From Burkholderiales bacterium (GTDB lineage: Bacteria; Pseudomonadota; Gammaproteobacteria; Burkholderiales; Burkholderiaceae_C): 64,000 nt of DNA. The stretch is from NCBI GenBank assembly GCA_016185015.1, contig JACPOI010000040.1, positions 1 through 64,000 on the forward strand, written 5' to 3'. Positions 44,409 to 55,779 of this stretch are shown one piece after another; the first letter of the stretch is position 1; the number at the start of each line of letters is the position of its first letter. A program made the position numbers and the translations under genes. The notes below the pieces were generated by a model. It was not told the origin of the DNA and searched no databases. It worked only from the letters and a program-made list of their open reading frames with translations.

Positions 44409-45704
44409 ATGACCCAAGCCGCCCCCAGCCCACACGCCCTGCCCTCCTACCTGCAGGCCGACGACCTCGGTCCCTGGGGCACCTATCTGCAACAGGTCGA
44501 CCGGGTGACGCCCTACCTCGGCCCGCTGGCGCGCTGGGTCGAAACGCTCAAGCGGCCCAAGCGCTGTCTCATCGTGGATGTGCCCGTGCATCTGGACAAC
44601 GGCACCATCGCGCATTTCGAAGGCTACCGCGTGCAACACAACACCTCGCGGGGACCGGGCAAGGGCGGCGTGCGGTTTCACCAGGACGTGACGCTCTCGG
44701 AGGTCATGGCCCTGTCGGCCTGGATGTCGGTCAAGAACGCAGCGGTCAACGTGCCCTACGGCGGCGCCAAGGGCGGGGTGCGCGTGAATCCCAAGACCTT
44801 GTCCCTCGGTGAACTCGAGCGCGTCACACGCCGCTACACCAGCGAGATCGGCATCATCATCGGCCCCAGCAAGGACATCCCGGCCCCGGACGTGAATACG
44901 AACGAGCAGATCATGGCCTGGATGATGGACACCTACTCCATGAACGTCGGCGAGACCGCCACCGGCGTCGTCACCGGCAAGCCGCTGGCGCTGGGCGGCT
45001 CACTCGGGCGACGGGAGGCCACAGGGCGCGGCGTGTACACCGTGGGCGCGGAAGCCGCGCACCAGATCGGCCTGAAGATCGTGGGCGCGCGTGTGGCCGT
45101 GCAGGGCTTTGGCAATGTGGGCAGTGTCTCGGCCAAGCTCTTTGCCGAAGCGGGCGCACGCATCGTGGCCGTGCAAGACCACGCGGGCACCGTCTATCGT
45201 GAAGCGGGGCTGGACCTGGCCGCCCTGGGCGAGCACGTGCGGCTCACCGGCAGCGTGACCGGCTTTGCCTCCGCCGAGCCGCTGGCCTCCGCAGCCTTCT
45301 GGCAAGTGCCCTGCGACATCCTGATCCCGGCCGCGCTCGAAGGCCAGATCACGGCGGCCAATGCGGGGCTGATCACCGCCCGCATGGTGATCGAGGGCGC
45401 CAACGGCCCCACCACGCCGCAGGCCGACGACATCCTGGAAGCACGCAACATCATGGTGGTGCCCGACGTCATCGCCAATGCCGGCGGCGTCACGGTAAGT
45501 TATTTCGAATGGGTGCAGGACTTCTCCAGCTTCTTCTGGAGCGAGGACGAAATCAACGCACGTCTGGTGCGCATCATGAAAGAAGCCTTCGCCGTCATCT
45601 GGCAGGTGGCACAGGAAAACCGCGTGAGCCTGCGCACCGCCACCTTCATCGTGGCCTGCAAGCGCATCCTCCACGCACGCGAGCTGCGCGGGCTCTATCC
45701 CTGA
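44409..45704 (+). CDS. gdhA: Glutamate dehydrogenase (Glu/Leu/Phe/Val family)
   Basis: Interconverts glutamate and 2-oxoglutarate plus ammonia with NAD(P). The 431 residues show the substrate lysines in [10 protein letters not shown] and [11 protein letters not shown], the catalytic Asp in IPAPDVNT, the Rossmann loop GFGNVG and [10 protein letters not shown]. The start at 44409 has an AAGGTGAA ribosome site; the reading frame upstream is antisense to mnmG and not coding. The hexameric 430-residue form is usual in Burkholderiales. Leucine or phenylalanine dehydrogenase is possible but shorter. Confidence 0.92.
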   Translation: MTQAAPSPHALPSYLQADDLGPWGTYLQQVDRVTPYLGPLARWVETLKRPKRCLIVDVPVHLDNGTIAHFEGYRVQHNTSRGPGKGGVRFHQDVTLSEVMALSAWMSVKNAAVNVPYGGAKGGVRVNPKTLSLGELERVTRRYTSEIGIIIGPSKDIPAPDVNTNEQIMAWMMDTYSMNVGETATGVVTGKPLALGGSLGRREATGRGVYTVGAEAAHQIGLKIVGARVAVQGFGNVGSVSAKLFAEAGARIVAVQDHAGTVYREAGLDLAALGEHVRLTGSVTGFASAEPLASAAFWQVPCDILIPAALEGQITAANAGLITARMVIEGANGPTTPQADDILEARNIMVVPDVIANAGGVTVSYFEWVQDFSSFFWSEDEINARLVRIMKEAFAVIWQVAQENRVSLRTATFIVACKRILHARELRGLYP

Positions 45705-45722
45705 GCGTCGACAATAGCGGGC

Positions 45723-46022
45723 ATGAACTGCCGACCCGGCTGCGCTGCCTGCTGCATCGCCCCCTCCATTTCCAGCCCCATCCCCGGCATGCCGCAGGGC
45801 AAGCCCGCCGGCGTGCGCTGCGTGCAGCTGGACGCGGCCAACCGCTGTCTCATCTTCGGCCAGCCCGAGCGGCCCGCCGTCTGCGCCAGCCTGGCGCCCT
45901 CCCAGGCGATGTGCGGCGAGTCCGCAGCCCAGGCCATGCAGTGGCTAAGCGAGCTGGAACAGCAGACCCGCCCAGGGGCCGCGCCTGGCGGCGAGCACCC
46001 GGCGCCGGGACTTGTGCAGTAA
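45723..46022 (+). CDS. YkgJ-type cysteine-cluster protein
   Basis: A 99-residue protein with the zinc/iron-chelating cysteine pattern of the YkgJ family: CRPGCAACC near the N-terminus, then RCVQLD, RCLIFG, VCASL and MCG. The Cys-rich part covers about residues 3-65; the rest is a flexible Ala/Pro/Gly tail. It starts 18 bp after the glutamate dehydrogenase stop and is probably co-transcribed. The biochemical role of the family is not established. Confidence 0.82.
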   Translation: MNCRPGCAACCIAPSISSPIPGMPQGKPAGVRCVQLDAANRCLIFGQPERPAVCASLAPSQAMCGESAAQAMQWLSELEQQTRPGAAPGGEHPAPGLVQ

Positions 46023-46137
46023 TTCACAGCAAGCGCTGCGGAAGTCGGCACGGCACCTCAACTTGATGGTGGTCAAGAAGCGGCATGCAGGCCCGCCGCA
46101 CAATGGTCCGGCCTACCGCCACAAGACTGCCTGACCC

Positions 46138-48141
46138 ATGCCCGCGCACACCACCGATGACCTTGAAACGCAGCGGCATGATTCCTGGCGCTGGTTGCCG
46201 GGTCTGGTCTTCGTGCTCGGCCTGCTGCTCAGCATCCTGCTGTACAAACTCAGCGCGGACAACATCGAGGAGAGAAAGCGCGCCTATTTCGATTTCCGCG
46301 TGCGCGAGGCCGTGGAGCTGATCGAGGGACGCATGCGCACCTACCAGCAGGTACTGCGCGGCGTCAGCGGCATGTTCGACACCCACGCCAAGGTAGACCG
46401 GACGCAATTTCACCGCTACATCGAACGCCAGGCTCTCGCCGAATTCTTTCCCGGCATCCAGGGCGTGGGTTACGCCCAGCGGGTGGACCCGCAAGACCTG
46501 GCGCGGCACACCGCCGCCGTCCGTGCCGAAGGCTTTGCCTCCTACGCCGTCCATCCTCCGGGGCCGCGCCCCCTCTACGGCCCCATCGTCTACATCGAAC
46601 CCTTCACCGGGCGCAACCTGCGCGCCTTCGGCTTCGACATGTACTCGGAGCCGGTGCGGCACCAGGCCATGCAGCGCTCCGTCGACACAGGCCGCATGGC
46701 GCTGAGCGGCAAGGTACGGCTGCAACAGGAGTCCGGCGTGCAGGAGCAGGCCGGTTTCCTGATCTACCAGGCGATATACCGCAAGAACCGGCCCGCCAGC
46801 AATGCGCAGGAGCGCGGCGCCAACCTGATGGGCTGGATCTACGCGCCCTTCCGCATGAACGATTTCCTGCGCGGCCTGTTCGGCGAACAGGGCGACGACC
46901 TGGTGCTCGACATCTATGACGGCGAACAACGCGCGCCCAAGGCACTGATGCACAACGACAGCGCCGAGCACCTCGACGTGCAGGGCGGCTACGAAGCCGT
47001 GCAGACGCTGCACATGATGGGCCACATCTGGACCCTGCATTTCCGTTCGAGCCGAAGCATGCTGCTACGGGTGGACAGTCGCCTGCCCCTGCAGACATTT
47101 GCCAGCGGCGCCCTGCTGAGCCTGTTCCTTGCCGCCCTGGTCTCGACGCTGGTGACGGGGCGCGCCCGCGCCCTGGCCACCGCCCGCCACATGAACGGAG
47201 AGCTGGTGCAGGAGCGCGCCCGCCTCACCGCCATCCTGGACGGCACCCGGGTCGGCACCTGGGAATGGAACGTCCAGACAGGCCAGACCGTCTTCAACCA
47301 GGAGTGGGCCGACATCGTCGGCTACACCCTGGAGGAGCTGCAGCCGATCTCGATCCAGACCTGGATGCGGCTGAGCCACCCTGACGACCTCGGCCTATCC
47401 GACAAGCTGCTCAAGCAACACTTCAGCGGCGAGTCCCCGTACTACGAATGCGAGGCCCGCATGCGCCACAAGGACGGCCACTGGGTCTGGGTACTGGATC
47501 GCGGCAAGCTGGCAACTCGTACGGCCGACGGTGCGCCTCTCATGATGTACGGCACACACCAGGACATCACGCACCGCAAGGTCCAGGAAGAAACCTTCCG
47601 CCGCAGCGCGCACCACGACCAGCTGACCGGCCTGCCCAACCGGACCTTGCTGGCCGACCGGCTGCAACAGGCCCTGCTGGTCGCCAACCGCGAGAAGACC
47701 CGCCTGACCCTGATGTTCATCGACATCGACGGCTTCAAGTCCGTCAACGACACCTACGGCCACGAGGCCGGCGACCTCGTGCTGCGCAGCATGGCCCGCC
47801 GGCTCCAGTCCTGCATCCGTGCTTCAGACACGCTGGCGCGCATCGGCGGCGATGAATTCGTGCTGCTGCTGCCGGACCTGCGGGATGCGCCCAGCGCGCT
47901 GGCCCTGGCGGCCAAGATCCGCAACGAAGTCAGCCGCCCCGTCACCCTGAGCCAGGGCATCAGCGTCCCCCTGTCGCTGAGCATCGGCATCGCGCTCTAC
48001 CCGGACCACGGCGAAACGCCTGGCGAACTCACGGAACACGCCGACCGGGCCATGTACAGGGCCAAGCGCAGCGGCAAGAACACGGCCGCGGTCTTCGAAC
48101 CCGGCTGGAGCCCGGCGGAGGCCGTGCCCCCAGACAGTTGA
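46138..48141 (+). CDS. CHASE-PAS-GGDEF diguanylate cyclase
   Basis: A 667-residue membrane cyclase. Helix one lies near residues 18-38 (WLPGLVFVLGLLLSILLY). A periplasmic CHASE domain follows (about 60-310; VREAVELIEGRMRTYQQVL, GIQGVGYAQRV), then helix two near 320-345, a PAS domain (about 355-480; GTWEWNVQTGQTVFNQEWAD) and a GGDEF domain with an intact GGDEF site and I-site RASD. An external small molecule is the likely signal, since CHASE domains bind ligands. It stands alone, with a terminator hairpin shared with the aldehyde dehydrogenase operon after it. Confidence 0.93.
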   Translation: MPAHTTDDLETQRHDSWRWLPGLVFVLGLLLSILLYKLSADNIEERKRAYFDFRVREAVELIEGRMRTYQQVLRGVSGMFDTHAKVDRTQFHRYIERQALAEFFPGIQGVGYAQRVDPQDLARHTAAVRAEGFASYAVHPPGPRPLYGPIVYIEPFTGRNLRAFGFDMYSEPVRHQAMQRSVDTGRMALSGKVRLQQESGVQEQAGFLIYQAIYRKNRPASNAQERGANLMGWIYAPFRMNDFLRGLFGEQGDDLVLDIYDGEQRAPKALMHNDSAEHLDVQGGYEAVQTLHMMGHIWTLHFRSSRSMLLRVDSRLPLQTFASGALLSLFLAALVSTLVTGRARALATARHMNGELVQERARLTAILDGTRVGTWEWNVQTGQTVFNQEWADIVGYTLEELQPISIQTWMRLSHPDDLGLSDKLLKQHFSGESPYYECEARMRHKDGHWVWVLDRGKLATRTADGAPLMMYGTHQDITHRKVQEETFRRSAHHDQLTGLPNRTLLADRLQQALLVANREKTRLTLMFIDIDGFKSVNDTYGHEAGDLVLRSMARRLQSCIRASDTLARIGGDEFVLLLPDLRDAPSALALAAKIRNEVSRPVTLSQGISVPLSLSIGIALYPDHGETPGELTEHADRAMYRAKRSGKNTAAVFEPGWSPAEAVPPDS

Positions 48142-48180
48142 AAAAAGAAAACCGCGCCGGCCTGATGCAGGCGGGCGCGG
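48142..48180 (-). terminator. Intrinsic terminator for the aldehyde dehydrogenase operon
   Basis: On the minus strand the stem CCGCGCC/GGCGCGG, with further pairing inside (GCCTGATGCAGGC), is followed by a T-rich tract. It lies 50 bp past the stop of the aldehyde dehydrogenase. Confidence 0.75.
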
Positions 48181-48230
48181 CGGAGGCGAAGAAGCTTCTT
48201 GTTGTTCTTCGGTCTTGTTCTTCTTGGATC

Positions 48231-49685
48231 TCAGAAGGGGTAGTGACGCGGCGTGGTCTGCATCGTGATCCAGCGCAGTTCGGTGAACTCGTGGATGCCG
48301 GCCTTGCCGCCGAAGCGGCCAATGCCCGAACCCTTGACACCGCCAAAGGGCATCTGGGCCTCGTCGTGCACCGTGGGGCCGTTGACGTGGCAGATGCCGG
48401 AGTCGATGCGGCGCGCCACATTGAAGGCGCGCGCGATGTCGCCGCCGAAGACGGCCGAGGACAGGCCATACTCATTGTCGTTGGCGCAGGCCACGGCCTC
48501 CTCCACACCGCTGACGCGCACGATGGGCTTCACGGGGCCGAAACTCTCCTCATGGTAGATCTTCATGGCGGGGGTCACGTGGTCCAGCACGGTGGCGGGC
48601 ATCAACGTGGTGGTGGCCTTGCCGCCGCACAGCAGCTTGGCGCCCTTGGCCAGCGCATCGTCGATCAGCGCGTTGCAATGTTCCACCGTGCTCATGCCGA
48701 TAACGGAACCCAACACCACCGGCTCGGGCTTGCGCGGGTCCCCCAGCGGCAGGGCCTTGGCCTTCTCCACGAATTTCTTGACGAAGGCGTCGGCAATCTT
48801 CTGGTCGACGATGATGCGCTCGGTGCTCATGCAGATCTGGCCGCTGTTGGCAAAGCAGCCGAAGGCCGCGCCGTTGACCGCGTCGTCGATGTCGGCGTCA
48901 TCCAGGATCACCATCGGCGCCTTGCCACCGAGCTCCAGCACCACGGGCTTGAGGTATTTGGCGCAGGTCATGGCGATGATCTTGCCCACGCGCGTGGAGC
49001 CGGTGAAGTTCACACGGCGCACGGCCGGGTGAGCCACCATGGCCTCCACCACGAGGCCGGCATCGGCCGGGGCATTGGTGATGTAGTTCACCACGCCGGG
49101 CGGAAAACCCGCGTCCTGGAAAGCTTCGATGATGAGCTGGTGCGTGCGCGGGCAGTTCTCCGAGCCCTTCATCACCACGGTGTTGCCGCAGGCCAGCGGC
49201 ACACAGATGGCGCGCACGCCCAGGATGACGGGTGCGTTCCACGGGGCAATGCCCAGCACCACGCCGGCGGGCTGGCGCACGGCCATGGCCAGCGAGCCCG
49301 GCACGTCGGAGGGAATCACCTCGCCGGCCACCTGGGTGGTCAGGGCAGCGGCTTCGCGGATCATGCCGGCGGCGAGGAAGACGTTGAAGCCGGCCCAGCT
49401 GCCCGCAGCGCCGGTCTCGGCGGCCACGGCTTCGATGAACTGGGGCGTCTTGGCCTCCAGCGCGTCGGCGGCCTTGAGCAAGAGCATGCGGCGTTCGGTG
49501 GGGCCGGTCTGGCTCCAGGTCTTGAAGGCTTCGGCAGCGGCCTCGACGGCCATCACGGCATCGGCCGGCGAAGCAGCGGGGGCGCGGGAAGCCACGCTGC
49601 CATCGAGCGGATTGCGGCGCTCGAAGGTGGCGCCGCGCTCGGCCGTCACCTTGAGGCCGTTAATGAGCATGGACATATCGGACAT
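48231..49685 (-). CDS. Aldehyde dehydrogenase, aromatic-aldehyde (NahF/Vdh-like) type
   Basis: A 484-residue NAD(P)-dependent aldehyde dehydrogenase. The catalytic Cys is in NSGQICMSTERI, the general-base Glu in LELGGKAP, and NAD-binding segments GIAPWNAPV and FTGSTRVGK are present. The sequence style (SGQICMST; GICHVNGPTVHDEAQMPFGG) resembles salicylaldehyde and vanillin dehydrogenases. An AGGAG ribosome site marks the start. It ends an operon of five transporter genes, which suggests that the imported compound is an aromatic aldehyde or is converted to one. The substrate is inferred. Confidence 0.88.
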   Translation of the reverse strand: MSDMSMLINGLKVTAERGATFERRNPLDGSVASRAPAASPADAVMAVEAAAEAFKTWSQTGPTERRMLLLKAADALEAKTPQFIEAVAAETGAAGSWAGFNVFLAAGMIREAAALTTQVAGEVIPSDVPGSLAMAVRQPAGVVLGIAPWNAPVILGVRAICVPLACGNTVVMKGSENCPRTHQLIIEAFQDAGFPPGVVNYITNAPADAGLVVEAMVAHPAVRRVNFTGSTRVGKIIAMTCAKYLKPVVLELGGKAPMVILDDADIDDAVNGAAFGCFANSGQICMSTERIIVDQKIADAFVKKFVEKAKALPLGDPRKPEPVVLGSVIGMSTVEHCNALIDDALAKGAKLLCGGKATTTLMPATVLDHVTPAMKIYHEESFGPVKPIVRVSGVEEAVACANDNEYGLSSAVFGGDIARAFNVARRIDSGICHVNGPTVHDEAQMPFGGVKGSGIGRFGGKAGIHEFTELRWITMQTTPRHYPF

Positions 49686-49711
49686 GGGGTTCTCCTTCAG
49701 GAATCAGAAAA

Positions 49712-51316
<1,605 letters not shown>

Positions 51317-51324
<8 letters not shown>

Positions 51325-52345
51325 AGTGACTCTCCTTCTCGCGGCGCTTGACGCGCTGCTTCTCGCGTTCCTTCTCGCCACTCAGTTCGCTGCGGATGTC
51401 ACGCGCCCACGCCCGGCTGTCGTTCCACCAGTCCTTGAACGTGGCCCAGCGCAGCGAGGCCAGGCCGCCCGGCAGGTAAAGCACGCAGAGGATGAGCAGC
51501 AGGCCCAGCGACATCAGATAGATCTGCGGGAACTGCAAGCGCAGCGACTCGGCCAGCACGCTGAAGATGATGGCGGCCAGCAAGGGGCCCCACAGCGTCA
51601 GCACGCCGCCAATCAACGTGATCAGCACGGTCTGGAAGCCAATGAAGGGGTTGAACACCGTGTGCGGGTCGATATAGGTCCAGCGCACGGCCATGGCGGC
51701 GCCCACGGCACCGGCAAAGGCCGCCGTGATGGCAAACCCCGCGATCTTGACCAGGCGCGTGTTCACGCCCAGGGTCTGGGCCCGCTGCTCGTCCGCACCG
51801 ATGCCCATGAGGGCCAAACCGAAGCGCGTGCGCCGCACCAGGATGGAGGTGGCGACCGCCAGCAAGGCCAGGGCCAGCATGGTCAGGTAGATGGTGTCGC
51901 GCTCGGGCACCACGGTCAGCACACGCCCCACGGTGCCAGTGACCGTCTTCTCGAAATAGGTCACGGCGTGCAGGATCAGTTCGGTCATGCCAAAGGTCAG
52001 CACAGCGAAGTAGGTACCGCGCAGGTGCAGCACGGCCGCGCCCATGACGATGGCCACCAGCACGGCGATGCCCGCGCCGATGGCGATGGTCTCGACCCAG
52101 CTGAACTGGCCCAGCAGGATGGCGCTGGTGTAGGCCCCGATGCCGAAGAAGGCCGAGGTCGCCAGGGACAGGTAACGCGTGCTGCCGCAGAACAGGCCCC
52201 AGCTGGAAGACAGTGCCACGTACATCAGGCAGGTCAGCGCCATGGAGACGACGAACTCGCTGGCGTAGAACGGCAGGGCCAGGCACCAGCCAGCAAAGGC
52301 CAGCAGCACCAGCAGGTCGCGGATGAGGAATTGGCGCGAATTCAT
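51317..52345 (-). CDS. Branched-chain-type ABC transporter permease, LivM-like
   Basis: A 342-residue inner-membrane permease with about nine helices and a charged cytoplasmic tail (EKEREKQRVKRREKE). The LivM features GTYFAVLTFGMTE and RFGLALMGIGADEQRAQTLG are present. It overlaps the livH-like gene by 4 bp. The Glu/Arg-rich tail is odd for the family and lies next to the livG start. Confidence 0.91.
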
Positions 52346-53232
52346 GCCTTGCGTCCTTTACGGGCAAACAGGCCTTCGGGGCGCAAGAGCAGCACGGCGA
52401 TGAACACCGCGTAGGACAGCAGGGCCTTGAGCGAGGGGTTGGTGAAGTGCATGCCCAGGGCCTCGATCACGCCGAGGAACAGGCCGCCGAGCAGCGCGCC
52501 GCTCATGCTGCCGAAACCGCCCAGGGTGATGACGATCAGTGCCGTTACGGTGTAGGGCTGGCCCATATAGGGGGTGATGGTGTAGGCCATGGACAAGAGC
52601 GCGCCGGCGATGCCCGAGAGGCCCAGGCCGATGCCGAACATCAACGGGTGCAGGCGCTTGGTGTCAATGCCCATGAGCTGCGCGCCGATGGGCGACTGCA
52701 TCAGCGCGCGCACGCCCTTGCCCAGCAGGGTCATGCGCAGCAGCACGATGAGCGCGCCCGAAAACAGCAGAGCCAGGAAAAAGACCAGCAGCTTGTTGGC
52801 CGCGAACTGCACCTCGCCGAACTTCACGGGCTCGGTCAGATAGTCGTAGCCGCGCAGGTCCCCACCCCACAACCAGGACACGAAGTTCTGCACCAGGAAC
52901 ATGAGACCGAAAGCGACCATGAGGCCACGTGCCTCGAAGACGTCGAGGTTGGGTGAGGTGGCGGTCAGGCGGCGGAAGCACAGGAAATGCAGCACCACGC
53001 CCAGCACGAGCAGCACGAGAAAGGCCACGGGCACCATGAGCAGCGGCGAGATGCCGAACTGCGTCTGGACCAGCCAGGTCAGGTAGGCCCCCACCATGAG
53101 GAACTCGCCGTGGGCGATGTTGAGGATGCGCATCAGGCCGTACTGGAGGTTGAGCCCCAGGGCGACCAGCGCATAGATGCCACCGGTGATGAGACCGGAG
53201 GCGATCAGTTCGAGCCAGGCAGTGAATGACAT
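52342..53232 (-). CDS. Branched-chain-type ABC transporter permease, LivH-like
   Basis: A 296-residue permease with about eight helices. Family signatures are SGLITGGIYALVALGLNLQYGLMRILN and GQPYTVTALIVITLGGFGSM, read in two pieces. It is separated from the binding-protein gene upstream by 158 bp of strongly structured DNA, which may lower expression of the membrane part relative to the receptor. Confidence 0.91.
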   Translation of the reverse strand: MSFTAWLELIASGLITGGIYALVALGLNLQYGLMRILNIAHGEFLMVGAYLTWLVQTQFGISPLLMVPVAFLVLLVLGVVLHFLCFRRLTATSPNLDVFEARGLMVAFGLMFLVQNFVSWLWGGDLRGYDYLTEPVKFGEVQFAANKLLVFFLALLFSGALIVLLRMTLLGKGVRALMQSPIGAQLMGIDTKRLHPLMFGIGLGLSGIAGALLSMAYTITPYMGQPYTVTALIVITLGGFGSMSGALLGGLFLGVIEALGMHFTNPSLKALLSYAVFIAVLLLRPEGLFARKGRKA

Positions 53233-53298
53233 AGGAAATCAGAGAACAGAAAGCAGCCACCGATAGGCCATCCCCCTTGGGGGCTGAGGGCCGCGGCT

Positions 53299-53355
53299 CC
53301 AAGCCTGCCTGCGCAGGCTTGGACGGCCCCGAAGAGCCAGCGCCTCTGGCGCTGG
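53299..53355. repeat. Two adjacent perfect hairpins between receptor and permease genes
   Basis: CCAAGCCTGC-CTGC-GCAGGCTTGG (53299-53322) is followed by CCAGCGCC-TCT-GGCGCTGG (53337-53355). They lie inside a larger partly symmetric G+C-rich segment (about 53270-53395). They may protect or end the receptor transcript, as REP-type hairpins do in binding-protein operons. Confidence 0.7.
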
Positions 53356-53390
53356 CACCGAGGCGGCCTCAGGGCCGACTCAGGGGGGCT

Positions 53391-54581
53391 TTACCAAGCC
53401 GGCTTGGGGGCCAGCTTGGCGGTGGCGACCTTCTGTGGCCACACCACCTCGAACTCGCCCTTTTGCCACTGGCCCACGGTGCCCGGGGTGCCCACGTTCT
53501 CGCTGCCAACGAACTTGATATCGCCCAGGATGGTCTTGTGCGTGGTGTTGGCCACGTAGTCACGGATGGCCTTGCGGTCCAGGCCGTGGGTCTTGACCGC
53601 ATTGGTCAGGATCTCCAGGCCGGCCCAGGTCGCGCCGCTGGCCCAGCGGTCGGGCTCCTTGCCGCCGAACTTCTTGGTGTGCGCGTCGAAGTAGGCCTTG
53701 GCGCCGGGGCTGGTCTTGCCATTCCACGAGCCCATGCCCAGCACGCCCTCGGCGCCGGCCGGTGTCATGACGTTGCGGTAGAGCTGGAAGGCGGTGCCGA
53801 CCGAGGCGTAGAAGTACTTGGGGTTGAAGCCGATCTCCTTGGCCTGCTTGCTGGCCAGGATGGTGTCGGGCGGGTAGGTGAAGCCGACGAAGGCGTCCGG
53901 GTTCTTGTCCTTCATGGAGCGCAGCACGGGCGACAGGTCCTTGACGCCACCGGGGTAGCTCTTGTCTTCCACCATCTGGATGCCCGAGCCCTGCAGCGCC
54001 ACTTTCAGCGCGGCGTAGTTCTCCAGGCCGAACAGGTCGTCCACGTAGATCACGGCGATGGTCTTGACGCCATTGGCCTTGAGCATGTCGACCAGGGCCT
54101 CGCACATGGGCTTGGGCTGCTGCAACAGGAGGAAGAAGTAAGGCAGCTTCATCTCGATCAGGCGCTTGGACAGGGCCGTGGGCGCCAGGAAGGGGTAACC
54201 GAAGCGGTTGGCCAGAGGGGCCACGGCGAAGTTGGCATTCGACCCCCAGGGCGGCAGCACCAGGTCCACCTTGTCGGAGCCCATGAGCTTTTCATACGAG
54301 CGCACGCAGGTCTCGATGTCGCTGCGGTCGTCGGAGCTGATCAGCTCGATCGGGCGCTTCTCGCCCTTGACGTTGAGGCCGCCGGCCGCGTTCTGCTGCT
54401 CGGCCCACAGCAGGTAGTTGGGCTCCTGGCTGACCTGGGCACCGCCGGTCCACGGGCCGGTACGGGCCATGGCATAACCCACACGCACCGGGGCGGCTGC
54501 GAACAGGTGCGGGGCAAAGGTGGCGGCACCGACAGCAGCGGCAGTGCCTTTGAGCAGGGTACGTTTTGTTTGTTGAACCAT
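53391..54581 (-). CDS. Periplasmic ABC substrate-binding protein, LivJ/LivK-like
   Basis: A 396-residue receptor. A signal-like leader (KRTLLKGTAAAVGAATFAPH) precedes VRVGYAMARTGPWTGGAQVS, the usual start of the Peripla_BP_6 fold. LISSDDRSDIETCVRSYEKL and YPPDTILASKQAKEIGF are family-like. GGAGA precedes the ATG. It is the first gene of the six-gene operon and divergent from an AraC regulator. The ligand is unknown; the operon's aldehyde dehydrogenase hints at an aromatic compound rather than leucine. Confidence 0.9.
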   Translation of the reverse strand: MVQQTKRTLLKGTAAAVGAATFAPHLFAAAPVRVGYAMARTGPWTGGAQVSQEPNYLLWAEQQNAAGGLNVKGEKRPIELISSDDRSDIETCVRSYEKLMGSDKVDLVLPPWGSNANFAVAPLANRFGYPFLAPTALSKRLIEMKLPYFFLLLQQPKPMCEALVDMLKANGVKTIAVIYVDDLFGLENYAALKVALQGSGIQMVEDKSYPGGVKDLSPVLRSMKDKNPDAFVGFTYPPDTILASKQAKEIGFNPKYFYASVGTAFQLYRNVMTPAGAEGVLGMGSWNGKTSPGAKAYFDAHTKKFGGKEPDRWASGATWAGLEILTNAVKTHGLDRKAIRDYVANTTHKTILGDIKFVGSENVGTPGTVGQWQKGEFEVVWPQKVATAKLAPKPAW

Positions 54582-54755
54582 GGTTGTCTCCGTTGGATTT
54601 GCTTTTCAGGATCGCACAGCAATACTAGAAAGCCCGGCGGCTTGCGGCTTTGCTGAACGTGCACAAAGTAGTTGACGGTTCATGCAAGAGCACCCGGGTT
54701 AACCCTAGGCGTCGGGTTTGTCCCGGGGCGGTGATGCGCCGATAATCCGGCCACC

Positions 54756-55709
54756 ATGACCCACGCCACGGCCGTCACCACCGACGATTACGCCCCCGCC
54801 GACCGCGCGCCGGTCTGGCGCGACTGGGTCTGGAAGCAGTTCGGCGGCCTGGAATCCGATCTCTACGGCGATACCGACTTCGACGGCCACATGGCCTCGG
54901 CGCGCGCCGGCGACCTCATCCTCACCAAACTCGAAGCCAACCGCCACCGCGTGGTGCGCACCCGCGACATGGTGCGCGCCAGCGACGAGGGTTACCTCAA
55001 GATCGTGGCGCCCATGAAGGGCTCGGCGGGCGTGGAGCAGATGGGCCGCCAGGCCTGGGTGACCCCCGGCGCCTGGACCATCTACGACACCACCGGCAGC
55101 TACTCGGTCGCCAACCCGGAACGGGTCGAACACCTGATCGTCATGGTCCCGAAGGCGCAGATGATCGAGCGCGGCCTGCGCCTGGAAAACCTGATGGCGC
55201 GCCCGGTGGGCGGTGCCAGCGGCATCGCGCGTGTGGCCCTGTCCACCATGCGCAGCACCTTCCAGGAGCTGCCGCACATGAGCGCCGATGCCGCGCGCGG
55301 CGCGGGCGAGCTTATCGCGCAGCTGGTGCGCCTGTCCCTGATCGAGCTCTCAGGCCAGGAAACCCAGCTGACCCAGCGCGAGGCGCTGAAAGACCGCATC
55401 CGCGGCTACGTAGCCCTGCACCTGCGCGACCCCGACTTGACGGTGGACCAGATTGCCGTGGCGTTGAACTGCAGCAAGCGCCATCTCTACAACGCCTTCG
55501 CCGAGGAAGACCAGACCCTGGCCAGCTACATCCAGGGCCTGCGCCTGGACGCCTGCGTGCGTGAGTTGCAGCACCCGATGGCGCAAACGCGCCCGATCAC
55601 CGACATCGCCCTGTCCTGGGGTTTCAACAGCCCCTCGCACTTCAGCCGTGTGTTCCGCGAACACACGGGCAAGAGCCCCAGCGAATTCCGCGCCGCGTCG
55701 CCCACGTGA
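54756..55709 (+). CDS. AraC-family regulator (FeaR-like layout)
   Basis: A 317-residue activator. The N-terminal 190 residues form a ligand domain of the AraC_binding_2 kind found in FeaR-like regulators of aromatic amine catabolism. The C-terminal 100 residues hold the double HTH (VDQIAVALNCSKRHLYNAF and ITDIALSWGFNSPSHFSRVF). It is divergent from the transporter operon (174 bp, with a GGGTTAACCC palindrome at 54696-54705) and lies 70 bp before a class II aldolase gene. Control of both is inferred. Confidence 0.88.
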   Translation: MTHATAVTTDDYAPADRAPVWRDWVWKQFGGLESDLYGDTDFDGHMASARAGDLILTKLEANRHRVVRTRDMVRASDEGYLKIVAPMKGSAGVEQMGRQAWVTPGAWTIYDTTGSYSVANPERVEHLIVMVPKAQMIERGLRLENLMARPVGGASGIARVALSTMRSTFQELPHMSADAARGAGELIAQLVRLSLIELSGQETQLTQREALKDRIRGYVALHLRDPDLTVDQIAVALNCSKRHLYNAFAEEDQTLASYIQGLRLDACVRELQHPMAQTRPITDIALSWGFNSPSHFSRVFREHTGKSPSEFRAASPT

Positions 55710-55779
55710 CCCCGCAACGTTGATCGTTGCGCCGGCATGGTGGACAGTGCGGCATCGGCCCCACCCGCAAGGAAACACC

